Part shown: positions 43,663-51,707 of the stretch, one piece after another
How positions within the stretch are numbered: the first letter of the stretch is position 1
How the letters are laid out: each line of letters opens with the position of its first letter
The notes under the pieces: generated by a model
What the model was told of the DNA's origin: nothing
Seen by the model: only the letters and a program-made list of their open reading frames with translations
The model's database searches: none
DNA from: an uncultured Lachnospiraceae bacterium
GTDB lineage: Bacteria; Bacillota; Clostridia; Lachnospirales; Lachnospiraceae
Direction: 5' to 3'
NCBI GenBank assembly: GCA_910587295.1
Contig: CAJULP010000021.1
Span: 1-57,188 of the forward strand
DNA length: 57,188 nucleotides
Program-made: the position numbers and the translations under genes

Positions 43663-43704
43663 CCCCGCAGCAGAATCTGCCGATCTGCCTATGCGGGGTT
43701 TTTT
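43663..43704 (+). terminator. Terminator after CarD-family gene
   Basis: CCCCGC (43663-43668) pairs with GCGGGG (43693-43698); a second inner pairing CAGA/TCTG is possible. TTTTTT follows. AAAAC before the stem makes weak use in the other direction possible for the convergent neighbour. Confidence 0.8.
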
Positions 43705-43727
43705 ATCCCCTGCCCCATACTCCCGCT

Positions 43728-44270
43728 CTAATATGCTATCCCGCTTCCCGTATTCGGGTGCATGGCGCACCACGCTCCGTCCGCTATGAAAAGGAGGGTA
43801 AGCGCCACCCAAAGCAGGTTCCGCCATTTCTCCGGAATGTTTCCATATATCTTCTCATACCAGGGCAGCACAAGGCAGACCAGAAGCGTACCGCCCGCGC
43901 CAAAAGCCACTGTTCCCAAAAGGCATACCCGCCCGTGGATGTTCAAAAAGTGCCCGCTGTAATCCCACCATCTAAGCCCCCACTTATATTCCAGAAACAT
44001 ACCGCTGACATATTCCAAGACGCCGCATACCAATGCCGAATAAAAAAATACCTTCACCGGCTTTTTTTGTAATGACCGGAATAAAAGGCACAGCAAAAGC
44101 CCTCCCACGCCGTAGATCGGCAGGTAAGGGCCTTCGTATATCCCTCTGTTGACAAACCGGTGCTCCGTGAAAACATGAAGCGCCACTTCCCAAAGCCATC
44201 CCGCAAAGGATGCCAGGAAAAATAATAATGCATAATAATCAAACCGATAAACGTTTCTTTCTCTTACCAT
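43728..44270 (-). CDS. CmpB-type putative ABC-transporter permease family protein
   Basis: 180 residues, five or six membrane helices. It has the family landmarks FAGWLWEVALH, RGIYEGPYLPIYGVGG and NIHGRVCLLGTVAFG. PF06541 members are annotated as ABC permeases without experimental support. It overlaps the end of the MATE exporter by 32 bases, so the two genes are probably co-expressed. No ATPase is adjacent. Confidence 0.8.
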   Translation of the reverse strand: MVRERNVYRFDYYALLFFLASFAGWLWEVALHVFTEHRFVNRGIYEGPYLPIYGVGGLLLCLLFRSLQKKPVKVFFYSALVCGVLEYVSGMFLEYKWGLRWWDYSGHFLNIHGRVCLLGTVAFGAGGTLLVCLVLPWYEKIYGNIPEKWRNLLWVALTLLFIADGAWCAMHPNTGSGIAY

Positions 44271-45711
44271 GGAAACAGTTTGCCCATTTATACAAATTTG
44301 ATTCCCTGAAAAACGCTTTCTTTTCTTTTGGCTCTTTTGGGCTCTCTTCTTTAGCTTCTTCCTGCGCCCCGCCTGCTGTCATCTTCCATTTTCCCTGCAG
44401 ATACCGGGCTGCACTAAAGATACCCGTAAACATCCAGGTAAGGCCGGTAGCAAGCCATATGCCCCACACGCCAACCACCGGGATCATCGTAAGGGGTTTT
44501 GCGAGACAGATACGCCCTAACACTTCCACCACGCCGTTCCCAAAGGCAAAGACCGCATCGCCCACACCGTTTAAAAGCCCCCTGGTCACATAGATTGTTC
44601 CTAAGAACAGATAAAACCAGCTTGTGATCTTAAGCGCTTCGGCGCCAAACGCGATCACCTCTTCCTCATTTACAAACATCCGCATGATATGTTCACCGCC
44701 AAACTGGGCCATAGGGATCATAAGGAGCGCAAAGGCTGCCATAAGCAGCATCCCCCTTCTGTACCCCTGCCGCACCCTTTCCACCTTTCCGGCGCCGATA
44801 TTCTGGCCGGTATAGGTAGAGATTGCCATGCCCAGTGAGTTAAAGGGCTGCTGCACCAGCTGTTCTATCCTGCTGGTTGCCGTAAACGCCGCCATCACTG
44901 TTGCCCCAAAAGTGTTTACCACGCTCTGTAAGATCACACAGGAAATTGCGATCAGTGAAGTCTGCAGCGCCAGCGGAACGCCCATCCGGGTACACTGCCA
45001 GATGATGGGAAAATCATGCTTTCTTAAATTCTTTTCAATCTTAAAGAATGGATTCCTGTACATGGCAAAGATAAGGCTCCCTGCCGCAGAAAGAAGCTGG
45101 GATATGATCGTTGCGATCCCTGCCCCGGCAATCCCCATCCCAAAGGATTTTACAAACAAGATATCCAGCACAACATTCAGGATACTTGCAACGATCAGAA
45201 AATACAGCGGCGTTTTCGAATCCCCTACTGCCCGCAAAATGGCGGAGATGCAGTTATAAAAAGCCACTGCCAGCACCCCTAAGCACATAATGCGCATATA
45301 CAGCACCGCATCATCCAAAATATTGTCCGGCGTCTTTAAAAAGGTAAGTACCGGCCTTGACAAAAGCGCACCCAAAACGCCCATGAACACCCCAACCACC
45401 GCCATGATATATACGGCGTTGGCAATGGTCTGTTTCACTTTGTCCTTGTTCCCGGCTCCGAAATATTGGGAAAGAACCACTCCGATCCCGTTCGCCATGC
45501 CGCCGCACAAAGAAAAGAACAGGAAGTTAAGAGAACCCGTTGCCCCCACTGCCGCTAACGCATCCGCACCTACCACCTGCCCTACGATCATGGAGTCCAC
45601 CATGTTGTAAAGCTGCTGGAACACATTGCCGATCACCATAGGCAGCATAAACATAAGAATCAGCCCTGTGGGCTTCCCTGTTGTCATGTCTTTGACATAA
45701 GATGTTTTCAT
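44239..45711 (-). CDS. MATE-family multidrug/metabolite efflux transporter
   Basis: 490 residues in twelve helices forming two homologous halves. N-terminal LILMFMLPMVIGNVFQQLYNMVDSMIVGQVVG is the usual first-helix signature and FGATVMAAFTATSRIEQLV marks the second half. The cytoplasmic tail (KEESPKEPKEKKAFF) is charged. Likely Na+ or H+ driven drug or metabolite export. TGAGGAG before the ATG. Confidence 0.93.
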   Translation of the reverse strand: MKTSYVKDMTTGKPTGLILMFMLPMVIGNVFQQLYNMVDSMIVGQVVGADALAAVGATGSLNFLFFSLCGGMANGIGVVLSQYFGAGNKDKVKQTIANAVYIMAVVGVFMGVLGALLSRPVLTFLKTPDNILDDAVLYMRIMCLGVLAVAFYNCISAILRAVGDSKTPLYFLIVASILNVVLDILFVKSFGMGIAGAGIATIISQLLSAAGSLIFAMYRNPFFKIEKNLRKHDFPIIWQCTRMGVPLALQTSLIAISCVILQSVVNTFGATVMAAFTATSRIEQLVQQPFNSLGMAISTYTGQNIGAGKVERVRQGYRRGMLLMAAFALLMIPMAQFGGEHIMRMFVNEEEVIAFGAEALKITSWFYLFLGTIYVTRGLLNGVGDAVFAFGNGVVEVLGRICLAKPLTMIPVVGVWGIWLATGLTWMFTGIFSAARYLQGKWKMTAGGAQEEAKEESPKEPKEKKAFFRESNLYKWANCFHGKRKKRLSV

Positions 45712-45840
45712 AATGTTTTCTCCTCAAAAAACAATATTTATAGTGTCTTTATAGCATACTGCTTTCCGAGGAACTATAACAAACCGCTCCAAATGTAGTA
45801 CAATTATATCCTGATTTTCAGGTTAATGTAACATCTGCGT

Positions 45841-46041
45841 TTACATCTGCTTACGCACCACAAGATATTCATCCCCCGGCTGGTAATAGGGACAGTCCTT
45901 ACATTCATCCGCAAGAAACCTTGCCATCTCATCCTCATCCAGATCCACCTCGCAGGCATAGCACTCATAATCCTCGTCATACACATAATTGCCGCATTGC
46001 TCACAGGAACCGGACTGCCTTCTTTTTCCCTTCACTGCCAT
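45841..46041 (-). CDS. DUF6472 small Cys-rich protein
   Basis: 66 residues from ATG 46041. Two C-x-x-C pairs (CEQCGNYVYDE and CKDCPYYQ) plus CYAC give six Cys, suggesting one or two zinc sites. Acidic helix EVDLDEDEMARFLADE. It closely fits the DUF6472 pattern of Lachnospiraceae. It follows the esterase gene on the same strand (27-base gap). Function unknown. Confidence 0.75.
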   Translation of the reverse strand: MAVKGKRRQSGSCEQCGNYVYDEDYECYACEVDLDEDEMARFLADECKDCPYYQPGDEYLVVRKQM

Positions 46042-46068
46042 TGCTGCCGCCTTTCCGCAAAACAAAAT

Positions 46069-46875
46069 TTATTGCAGGTCCATATCCGTTTTCAGCCACC
46101 ATCTTAACACATCCTGTATCTTGGCATCCCAGTATTTCCACTGGTGGTCGCCTGCCGATTCCTCGCTGAGAAGATTGAAGCCCAGCTTTTTCACATGCGC
46201 CCAGGCTTTTAAATTCCCTTCATATAAAAAATCTTCCGTGCCGCACCATGCATACAGCCTGGGCAGTTCCTTTTTGGCGGCTGCCAGTCGATCCGCCAGC
46301 GCCATCAGATCATTATCCGACCCTTCCAGATCTTTTTCCGCACCGAAAATACCTGCAAACAGAGGGGTCAAATGCTCATTTTCCCGATTATTCCGCATCA
46401 CGTCATCCACAATATCCAGAGCGCCGGACAAAGACGCCGCCGCCCCAAAGGTATCACTGGCTCCAAGCCCTAACTTCCATGCGCCGTATCCTCCCATGGA
46501 AAGCCCTGCCGCCAAAGTGTCCTCTTTTTTGTCTGACATCTGAGGGAAAAATTCCCGGCAGATTTTGGGCAGCTCTTTGGAGATAAACGTCCAGTACCGC
46601 ATCCCGTAATTGGTATCCGTGTAAAAAGCAAGATGAGTGGTAGGCATCACCACCGCGATCCCTAACTTGCTTGCATACCGCTCAATGGATGTTCTTCTTT
46701 GCCAGATGGTCTGATCATCGCTCATGCCATGCAGAAGATACACCGTCTTATAGCGGCCGCCGGCTCCTTTCCCTTCCATGCCGATCTGCCCGTTGGTCTG
46801 CTGAGGCAGGATCACGTCCATATTGGTGCTCATCCCCAGTACATCCGAGAAAAAATTTACATGTAACAGTGCCAT
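46069..46875 (-). CDS. Esterase, alpha/beta hydrolase (tributyrin/feruloyl esterase-like)
   Basis: 268 residues. YKTVYLLHGMSDD at the oxyanion side, nucleophile elbow G-L-S-M-G-G (AAGLSMGGYGAWKLG, Ser ~ residue 129), and late His in GDHQWKYWD. No signal peptide. It is in the esterase D/EstA family that splits short-chain and aromatic acyl esters. AAGGAGG upstream. Probably removes acetyl or feruloyl groups from imported oligosaccharides. Confidence 0.9.
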   Translation of the reverse strand: MALLHVNFFSDVLGMSTNMDVILPQQTNGQIGMEGKGAGGRYKTVYLLHGMSDDQTIWQRRTSIERYASKLGIAVVMPTTHLAFYTDTNYGMRYWTFISKELPKICREFFPQMSDKKEDTLAAGLSMGGYGAWKLGLGASDTFGAAASLSGALDIVDDVMRNNRENEHLTPLFAGIFGAEKDLEGSDNDLMALADRLAAAKKELPRLYAWCGTEDFLYEGNLKAWAHVKKLGFNLLSEESAGDHQWKYWDAKIQDVLRWWLKTDMDLQ

Positions 46876-46960
46876 CTTGTATTCCTCCTTTGTTTTTCGA
46901 AGAAAAATGCGAGCTGCCCTCAGCGAGCAGAGGAATTTTCCTCCTTCTATTCTAAAACAA

Positions 46961-46991
46961 GCCTTCTATGATAAAATTTATCATAGAAGGC
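46961..46991. promoter_or_regulatory. Perfect 31-base palindrome in divergent intergenic region
   Basis: GCCTTCTATGATAAA (46961-46975) and its exact complement (46977-46991) around a single A. It sits 85 bases before the esterase start and ~145 before the pdaB-like start. It could be an operator for both or a leader hairpin; it is not at the end of a gene, so terminator use is less likely. Confidence 0.5.
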
Positions 46992-47134
46992 CTGCTGTTC
47001 GCAACTATTTCTCTAATGAGTTTCAGAAGATGAAAGCTCACCGTTTACATGAGCAACAGTTTTTAAGCAAGTTGACATATGTCCAAACTTTCCCGTCATA
47101 GACTGTAACAACATTGATTACGGGTGTTCGGACG

Positions 47135-48004
47135 ATGAGAGAATACATAGAAAAAATCCATCAAAAGATAAACAGGAAGGAACTGTTTCGAAAGCTCTTC
47201 CCCAAACAGGAATCAGGCCAAAGCCGTGACTCTTATATGCGCCAAAGCCTTATGCTTTCCGTGAAATACGGCGCTTTTGTCCTTGCCGCCCTTGCCATCG
47301 TAAGGGGCGGTTATACGACGGTCAGCAGGAACGTGACTACTTCCAGCAATGTAAACGGCAGGGAGCTTCCCATTTACTGCGTGGAGACCGATGAGAAAAA
47401 AGTGGCGCTTTCTTTTGATGCGGCGTGGGGGAATGAAGATACCTCCAAAATTTTGGAGATACTGGCAAAACAAAATGTGAAAGTCACCTTTTTTATGACC
47501 GGAGGATGGGTAGAAAGTTACCCGGAGGACGTAAAAGCCATCCTTGCCGCCGGCCACGACTTAGGCAACCACAGCGAAAATCACAAAAACATGAGCCAGC
47601 TTTCCGATTCAGAAAAGAAAGACGAACTGATGAAGGTCCATGAAAAGGTGCGGGAGTTGACCGGCTATGAGATGTTCCTTTTCAGGCCGCCCTACGGAGA
47701 TTACGACAATGCCGTGGTGACTACGGCAAAGGACTGCGGATATTATACTATACAATGGGATGTGGATTCCTTGGACTGGAAAGACTACGGCGTAGATTCT
47801 ATCATCAAAACCGTCACCGAGCACAAACACTTAGGGAACGGCTCCATCATCCTTTGCCACAATGGCGCCAAGTACACCGCACAAGCCCTTGATATGCTGA
47901 TTGCCAAGCTGAAAAATGACGGTTACACCATCGTGCCTGTTTCAGAATTGATCTATAAGGATAAATACCATATGAACCACGAAGGACGGCAGATAAAAAA
48001 TTAG
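47135..48004 (+). CDS. pdaB: Polysaccharide deacetylase, PdaB-like
   Basis: 289 residues. Basic N-terminus and one membrane helix (YGAFVLAALAIVRGGYTTV) anchor it outside. NodB domain: SFDAAWGNEDTSKILEIL (the D-A-A form seen in sporulation PdaB), HDLGNHSENHKNMSQ (metal His), FRPPYGDYD. Start taken at ATG 47135; ribosome site weak. Members act on spore or cell-wall peptidoglycan. The last 235 bases are repeated at 49739-49973. Confidence 0.88.
   Translation: MREYIEKIHQKINRKELFRKLFPKQESGQSRDSYMRQSLMLSVKYGAFVLAALAIVRGGYTTVSRNVTTSSNVNGRELPIYCVETDEKKVALSFDAAWGNEDTSKILEILAKQNVKVTFFMTGGWVESYPEDVKAILAAGHDLGNHSENHKNMSQLSDSEKKDELMKVHEKVRELTGYEMFLFRPPYGDYDNAVVTTAKDCGYYTIQWDVDSLDWKDYGVDSIIKTVTEHKHLGNGSIILCHNGAKYTAQALDMLIAKLKNDGYTIVPVSELIYKDKYHMNHEGRQIKN
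47765..47999 (+). repeat. 235-base direct repeat, copy A (pdaB 3' end)
   Basis: Matches 49739-49973 over the whole length with nine single-base differences. In the pdaB frame all nine are at third codon positions and do not change the protein. The repeat flanks a 1.7-kb segment with a toxin-antitoxin pair. Confidence 0.95.
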
Positions 48005-48037
48005 CCCACAAACACAATTGACGGCACCAGCTTTATG

Positions 48038-48078
48038 GAAAATCCGCAGCTTCTGATTAAAGAGAAGTGCGGATTTTC
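48038..48078 (+). terminator. Bidirectional terminator between pdaB and hepT
   Basis: GAAAATCCGCA pairs perfectly with TGCGGATTTTC, with CTTCT/AGAAG continuing inside. Runs of T/A at both bases suit termination from either side. Convergent genes flank it. Confidence 0.75.
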
Positions 48079-48084
48079 ATTTGC

Positions 48085-48435
48085 TTATTCCATCAATATT
48101 TCTTCTATTCCCTGATAAAGTTCCGGAATATCTGATACTGATGTATTCCATACAATCCCATAGTCCAGACTTCCATAGTGATGGGCTACAATATCTCTCA
48201 TCCGCATAATCATTTTCCATGGTATTTTTGTATATTCATTTAGAAATTCCACGGATAACGTTTTAGAAAGTTCTCCGATTTGTAGTATTGGCATAGTAAT
48301 TGAATTTCTGTATATAAAACCATTTTTTTCATTCGTAAAAAGTTCTTTATCTTGTTTAAAATAATCGTGTGTATCTTTAATTTCCAGACAATAATCCATT
48401 ATTTTTATCAGTATTGTTTTATCTCTTTGATTCAT
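48085..48435 (-). CDS. hepT: HepT-like HEPN toxin
   Basis: 116 residues from ATG 48435, which overlaps the end of mntA. All-helical HEPN fold; catalytic R-x4-6-H motif is present as RDIVAHHYGSLD near residue 84-95. HEPN toxins of this type are RNases that are silenced by AMPylation of the Tyr in the R-x-x-x-H-x-Y context by the MNT partner. Adjacent MNT gene supports a type VII HEPN/MNT system. Confidence 0.9.
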   Translation of the reverse strand: MNQRDKTILIKIMDYCLEIKDTHDYFKQDKELFTNEKNGFIYRNSITMPILQIGELSKTLSVEFLNEYTKIPWKMIMRMRDIVAHHYGSLDYGIVWNTSVSDIPELYQGIEEILME

Positions 48436-48715
48436 AAACAACGACCTCATCTTTCTTTATCTGTTCCAGAAATTCGATATTGTTTGATGTATCTGTAATT
48501 ACATCTATATTTGCTCCAAAGGCTTTTTCAAGTTCATCAATAAAAGACGCTAACTGAAACAATGATTGTATATCCCCTTTTGATATAACAAAATCATAAT
48601 CACTTGTTTCTGTTGCTGTGTTTTTTGCTCTGGAACCAAACAATGCCACTCTCTCCGCACCATATTTCTGTGCAATAGGAGTAACCAATTTTGATACACT
48701 TTTTATGTCTGTCAT
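48419..48715 (-). CDS. mntA: MntA-like nucleotidyltransferase antitoxin
   Basis: 98 residues. Minimal nucleotidyltransferase with G-S-R-A-K-N-T-A-T-E-T-S-D-Y-D-F, the GSx10DxD active site. In MNT/HEPN systems it AMPylates the toxin Tyr. GAGGAG precedes the start. The two genes overlap by 17 bases. Whether the unit serves phage defence or element maintenance is unknown. Confidence 0.9.
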   Translation of the reverse strand: MTDIKSVSKLVTPIAQKYGAERVALFGSRAKNTATETSDYDFVISKGDIQSLFQLASFIDELEKAFGANIDVITDTSNNIEFLEQIKKDEVVVYESKR

Positions 48716-48738
48716 TCTATTATCTCCTCAACTATTTC

Positions 48739-48960
48739 TTATAGAACGGTAACTTCATCAAAAAATGGTTTCAGTCTATTCCACTCATCTCTACGGCTTT
48801 CCGCATCGGAAAACAATCTATCATCAATAGTTTTCTCCTGCATTTCAAGATTTTCACGAAGCCATTGAACCGATTTACCACAACATCTGCCAAGATTTCT
48901 TTCTCGCAATTCAATTTTCTCCGTATTAAAATATGCTGTTAGATTAACCCAAGTATGAAG
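48739..48960 (-). pseudogene. C-terminal gene remnant, unrecognised
   Basis: A frame with coding character (ERNLGRCCGKSVQWLREN ... DEWNRLKPFFDEVTVL, about 72 residues) continues upstream only through the out-of-frame end of the GNAT gene, so its own beginning is missing. I do not recognise the family. It lies just upstream of mntA, in the low-GC island between the pdaB repeats. Confidence 0.4.
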
Positions 48961-48964
48961 TATT

Positions 48965-49423
48965 TCATAGAATATATGACATAGGTATTTTCCATGGGGT
49001 ATCTGCATTCTTTCCTTCATCTTCAACTGTAAACCCAAAATGTTCATAAAAAGGTAAACCATACGGTGATGAATTTAACACAATCTTATTATAGCCTCTC
49101 ATTTTTAGTTCATTTGCAATTTTGTTCATCATAGCTGTCGCTATTCCTTTACGTTGATATTCACTGTCAACAAATAGTAAAGAAATTCTATTTGTTCCGT
49201 ATGTTTCAAGCATTCCTGTAACTTTATCGTCAACTAATGCAATCACCATCAACCGCTGATTATAAATACTTAAATTCTTTAATCTATCTTCAATTGCCAC
49301 TCGCATATGTTCTGTATGCTCAACTCCATAATCTGGCGAATCATACTTAACAAATATACGCCATGCTAAATCAAGCGCTGGCGCAATATCATCATCCATC
49401 GCCAATCTTATTTCGTACTCCAT
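48965..49423 (-). CDS. GNAT-family N-acetyltransferase
   Basis: 152 residues. GNAT core with ISLLFVDSEYQRKGIATAMM (acetyl-CoA pyrophosphate loop Q-R-K-G-I-A) and NSSPYGLPFYEHFGF. GGAGAGGA before the ATG. Intact. Substrate cannot be inferred. The region upstream (49424-49738) holds no convincing gene and is AT-rich. Confidence 0.88.
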   Translation of the reverse strand: MEYEIRLAMDDDIAPALDLAWRIFVKYDSPDYGVEHTEHMRVAIEDRLKNLSIYNQRLMVIALVDDKVTGMLETYGTNRISLLFVDSEYQRKGIATAMMNKIANELKMRGYNKIVLNSSPYGLPFYEHFGFTVEDEGKNADTPWKIPMSYIL

Positions 49424-49738
49424 TTTTTAGTCCTCTCCGCAAATTTCAATTTTGCTCTCCATTTCTTTAAAAATCTCAATTTACATATATAATTATAATT
49501 TACTATTAACAAAGACACAACCACAAAGTAAGATAAGAAAAGTGCAGGGTAGTAAAAGAGAAAAGCCTTTACAATTTTCAGCATATTATTCAAAAGACAC
49601 CAAAAGTAAGATAAATCTTGAACTTCCCCAGTATACACTATAATATTCCCATAGCAAAATCTCATATCAGTTATTTTCAAATGGCAGTTTCAGGCTGCTG
49701 ATTATTTTACCCCATATCTTTTATCTATTACAAATATT

Positions 49739-49973
49739 GATTCCTTGGACTGGAAGGACTACGGCGTGGATTCTATCATCAAAACCGTCACCGAGCACAA
49801 ACACTTAGGGAACGGCTCCATCATTCTTTGCCATAACGGCGCTAAGTACACCGCACAGGCCCTTGATATGCTGATTGCCAAACTGAAAAATGACGGTTAC
49901 ACCATCGTGCCGGTTTCAGAATTGATCTATAAGGATAAATACCATATGAACCACGAAGGACGGCAGATAAAAA
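49739..49973 (+). pseudogene. pdaB 3'-end fragment (direct repeat copy B)
   Basis: Encodes the last ~78 residues of the pdaB product with identical amino acids but nine silent base changes, and lacks everything upstream; preceding sequence is unrelated. The frame runs on past the normal end into the antisense of a GNAT fragment. It must derive from an intact but diverged pdaB, for example another strain's allele brought in by recombination. Confidence 0.9.
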
Positions 49974-49977
49974 GTTG

Positions 49978-50230
49978 CAAAGGGCTGCATGTCCTTCCGC
50001 ACGGTAACGATACTTAACCGATCATAGCCAAGGCGGTGATAAAGCCGTAACGCAGGAATGTTGTCCGGAATCACGTCCATACAGATTCCCTCCACGCCGC
50101 GCTTTTGCAATACTTCTTCCACTAGCCCAATGGCTTTGGATGCGATGCCCTGCCTTCGCAAACCTTCCTCCACAAAGATATCCTCAATCCAGCAGACCGT
50201 TGGACCTCGCCAATTGAGGTGGACAAATCC
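49978..50230 (-). pseudogene. GNAT acetyltransferase fragment
   Basis: The frame reads GFVHLNWRGPTVCWIEDIFV then EEGLRRQGIASKAIGLVEEV and PDNIPALRLYHRLGYDR, the acetyl-CoA loop and C-terminal half of a GNAT enzyme. The N-terminal half is absent; upstream the sequence changes at once to a Nudix-like stub. The C-terminal end is cut by the pdaB fragment. Two junctions within 260 bases show the region is a mosaic. Confidence 0.65.
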
Positions 50231-50313
50231 TACCGGCTAAGCGGAGCATGCCCTACTACTTTACGCATCTCTGCTATATAATTTCCTCTATACTTTTCTA
50301 TAATATCTTTCAT
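50230..50313 (-). pseudogene. Nudix-like N-terminal stub
   Basis: 27 residues from ATG 50313: KDIIEKYRGNYIAEMRKVVG, H-A-P-L, then TAG created at the junction with the GNAT fragment. The W/Y-I-x-x-L/M-R-x-x-V/I-G-H pattern is how many Nudix hydrolases begin. AAAGGA is 11 bases upstream. Only the first codons survive. Confidence 0.4.
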
Positions 50314-50377
50314 ACCAATAACCATTCCTTTACGTTATTTGAAAATTTCACACCATAATTACATTTGTAACATTCCA

Positions 50378-51094
50378 TTAGACAGATTGAATCAATTCGT
50401 TCATTTCTTTAATATATAAGCCAACATTTTATGGCGAGTGTGCATCTGATGCTGTCAGAATTGGCACATTACACCTTACCATGCACTCCAACATATCCGC
50501 ATTCATTCCCAACTGCTTATCGACATAATTAAGCGCTAGTCCGCTGCTTTCCTCAATATACATATCATTTAAACAAAGCGCTTGTGCGAGCTGTAAATAA
50601 ATATGTCTAAAATCCTTTTGCGGGTATGCCCCATAACATTGTAATGACTATGGGTGTGCCACTCCTGAAAATAATCGGCTGTTAATTAATGACAGCATAA
50701 GTGCGTAATACCTTTCGTACAGTTCATCCATATCATAATCGTTCTTGTTCCACCGCTGTTTCCGATGACTGAATGCCCATCTATCAATAAAATGGATTGA
50801 GCCTACTAAAAAATCAAAGGAATACATTTGTTTCATTTGTGCAATGTCATTTTGTATGTAATCTATATAATCCTTTAGAGGACGTGCCTGTCCCCATTTT
50901 TTCTGATACCAATTCTTCTGATATTCATTATAGACAGACATTTCATTATAGAGATTACGGCATTCTTTGAAGATATGAGTATGTTCCAAAAAGTAAACTT
51001 CGTCTATATTTCTTTTTACAGCATACCCAACAAACTTGTTGATCCATTCTACCGAATAATCGCCTTTTTCTAGATGAACATGTGCGTCAATCAT
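50378..51094 (-). pseudogene. PHP-domain histidinol phosphatase-like, two in-frame stops
   Basis: A 239-codon frame reads as one PHP/HisJ-type phosphatase: MIDAHVHLEKGDYS (metal H-x-H), FLEHTHIF, FLVGSIHFIDRW, GVAHP-stop-SLQCYG, TASDAHSP-stop-NVGLYIKEMNELI. The stops are TAG at 50648-50650 and TAA at 50429-50431; the frame is otherwise continuous. The start overlaps the P-loop kinase gene by eight bases, as expected for an operon deoR-kinase-phosphatase. It is probably inactive because the last two metal-binding motifs lie beyond the first stop. Confidence 0.8.
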
Positions 51095-51704
51095 GCAGAA
51101 TTTCCTCCTTCCATGCCTCAATCCGTGAAAATAACTCTTCCATATTAATTGTTGAAAAATCTGTTATATCAACTTTGATTTGTTTGCCATCAACGCAAAA
51201 GGCATCAAATCCCCTCTTTTCTATTCCACAAACAAAATTTTCATAAGAAATAGTTTTTGCTTTTAGGATTTTCATATTATTCTCTTTCTTTTCCGGATAG
51301 CAGTCATTCACTATATGCCCCCTGTGCCTGTCAGGGCTGTTTTCGCGTTCCAGAAAACGCTGGTAAATCACTTTGTAATCACCTGTTAAGGTAATGGTCA
51401 ATACGGAATATTGATATTTTTCTAAAAGGCTTTTAATTCCTTGTTCTGATGAATATTCAAAATTATTCTCCAAGATAAAAGCCTGACCTGCTTTCATAAG
51501 TTGACCTGCGGCATAATACATGATTTCCATACTGGCAATTCCAAGTTTTACTTTTTCTGCTCTCGTCTGAAAACCAACATTGTCAAACAGCAATTCTTTT
51601 ATACTATCCTTTGAAATAACAGGCAGTTTCAGCTTTTCTGACATAACTTTTGCCATAGTGCTTTTTCCTGCTGCCGGAATACCTGTCACTAATATACAAT
51701 ACAT
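51087..51704 (-). CDS. P-loop kinase / AAA-type ATPase
   Basis: 205 residues. Walker A GIPAAGKST (residues ~7-15), a lid-type region R-F-L-E-R-E-N-S-P-D-R-H-R-G, no transmembrane part. Resembles small-molecule or shikimate-type kinases of the zeta-toxin/AAA_33 group. It sits between a DeoR regulator (three-base gap) and a PHP phosphatase, implying a metabolite phosphorylation/dephosphorylation locus. Substrate unknown. Confidence 0.8.
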   Translation of the reverse strand: MYCILVTGIPAAGKSTMAKVMSEKLKLPVISKDSIKELLFDNVGFQTRAEKVKLGIASMEIMYYAAGQLMKAGQAFILENNFEYSSEQGIKSLLEKYQYSVLTITLTGDYKVIYQRFLERENSPDRHRGHIVNDCYPEKKENNMKILKAKTISYENFVCGIEKRGFDAFCVDGKQIKVDITDFSTINMEELFSRIEAWKEEILHD

Positions 51705-51707
51705 TTC

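Noticed and set aside
49408..49680. 90-codon minus-strand frame upstream of the GNAT gene
   Set aside because: No ribosome site, TTG start, composition of AT-rich noncoding DNA, overlaps the GNAT start; no recognisable domain.
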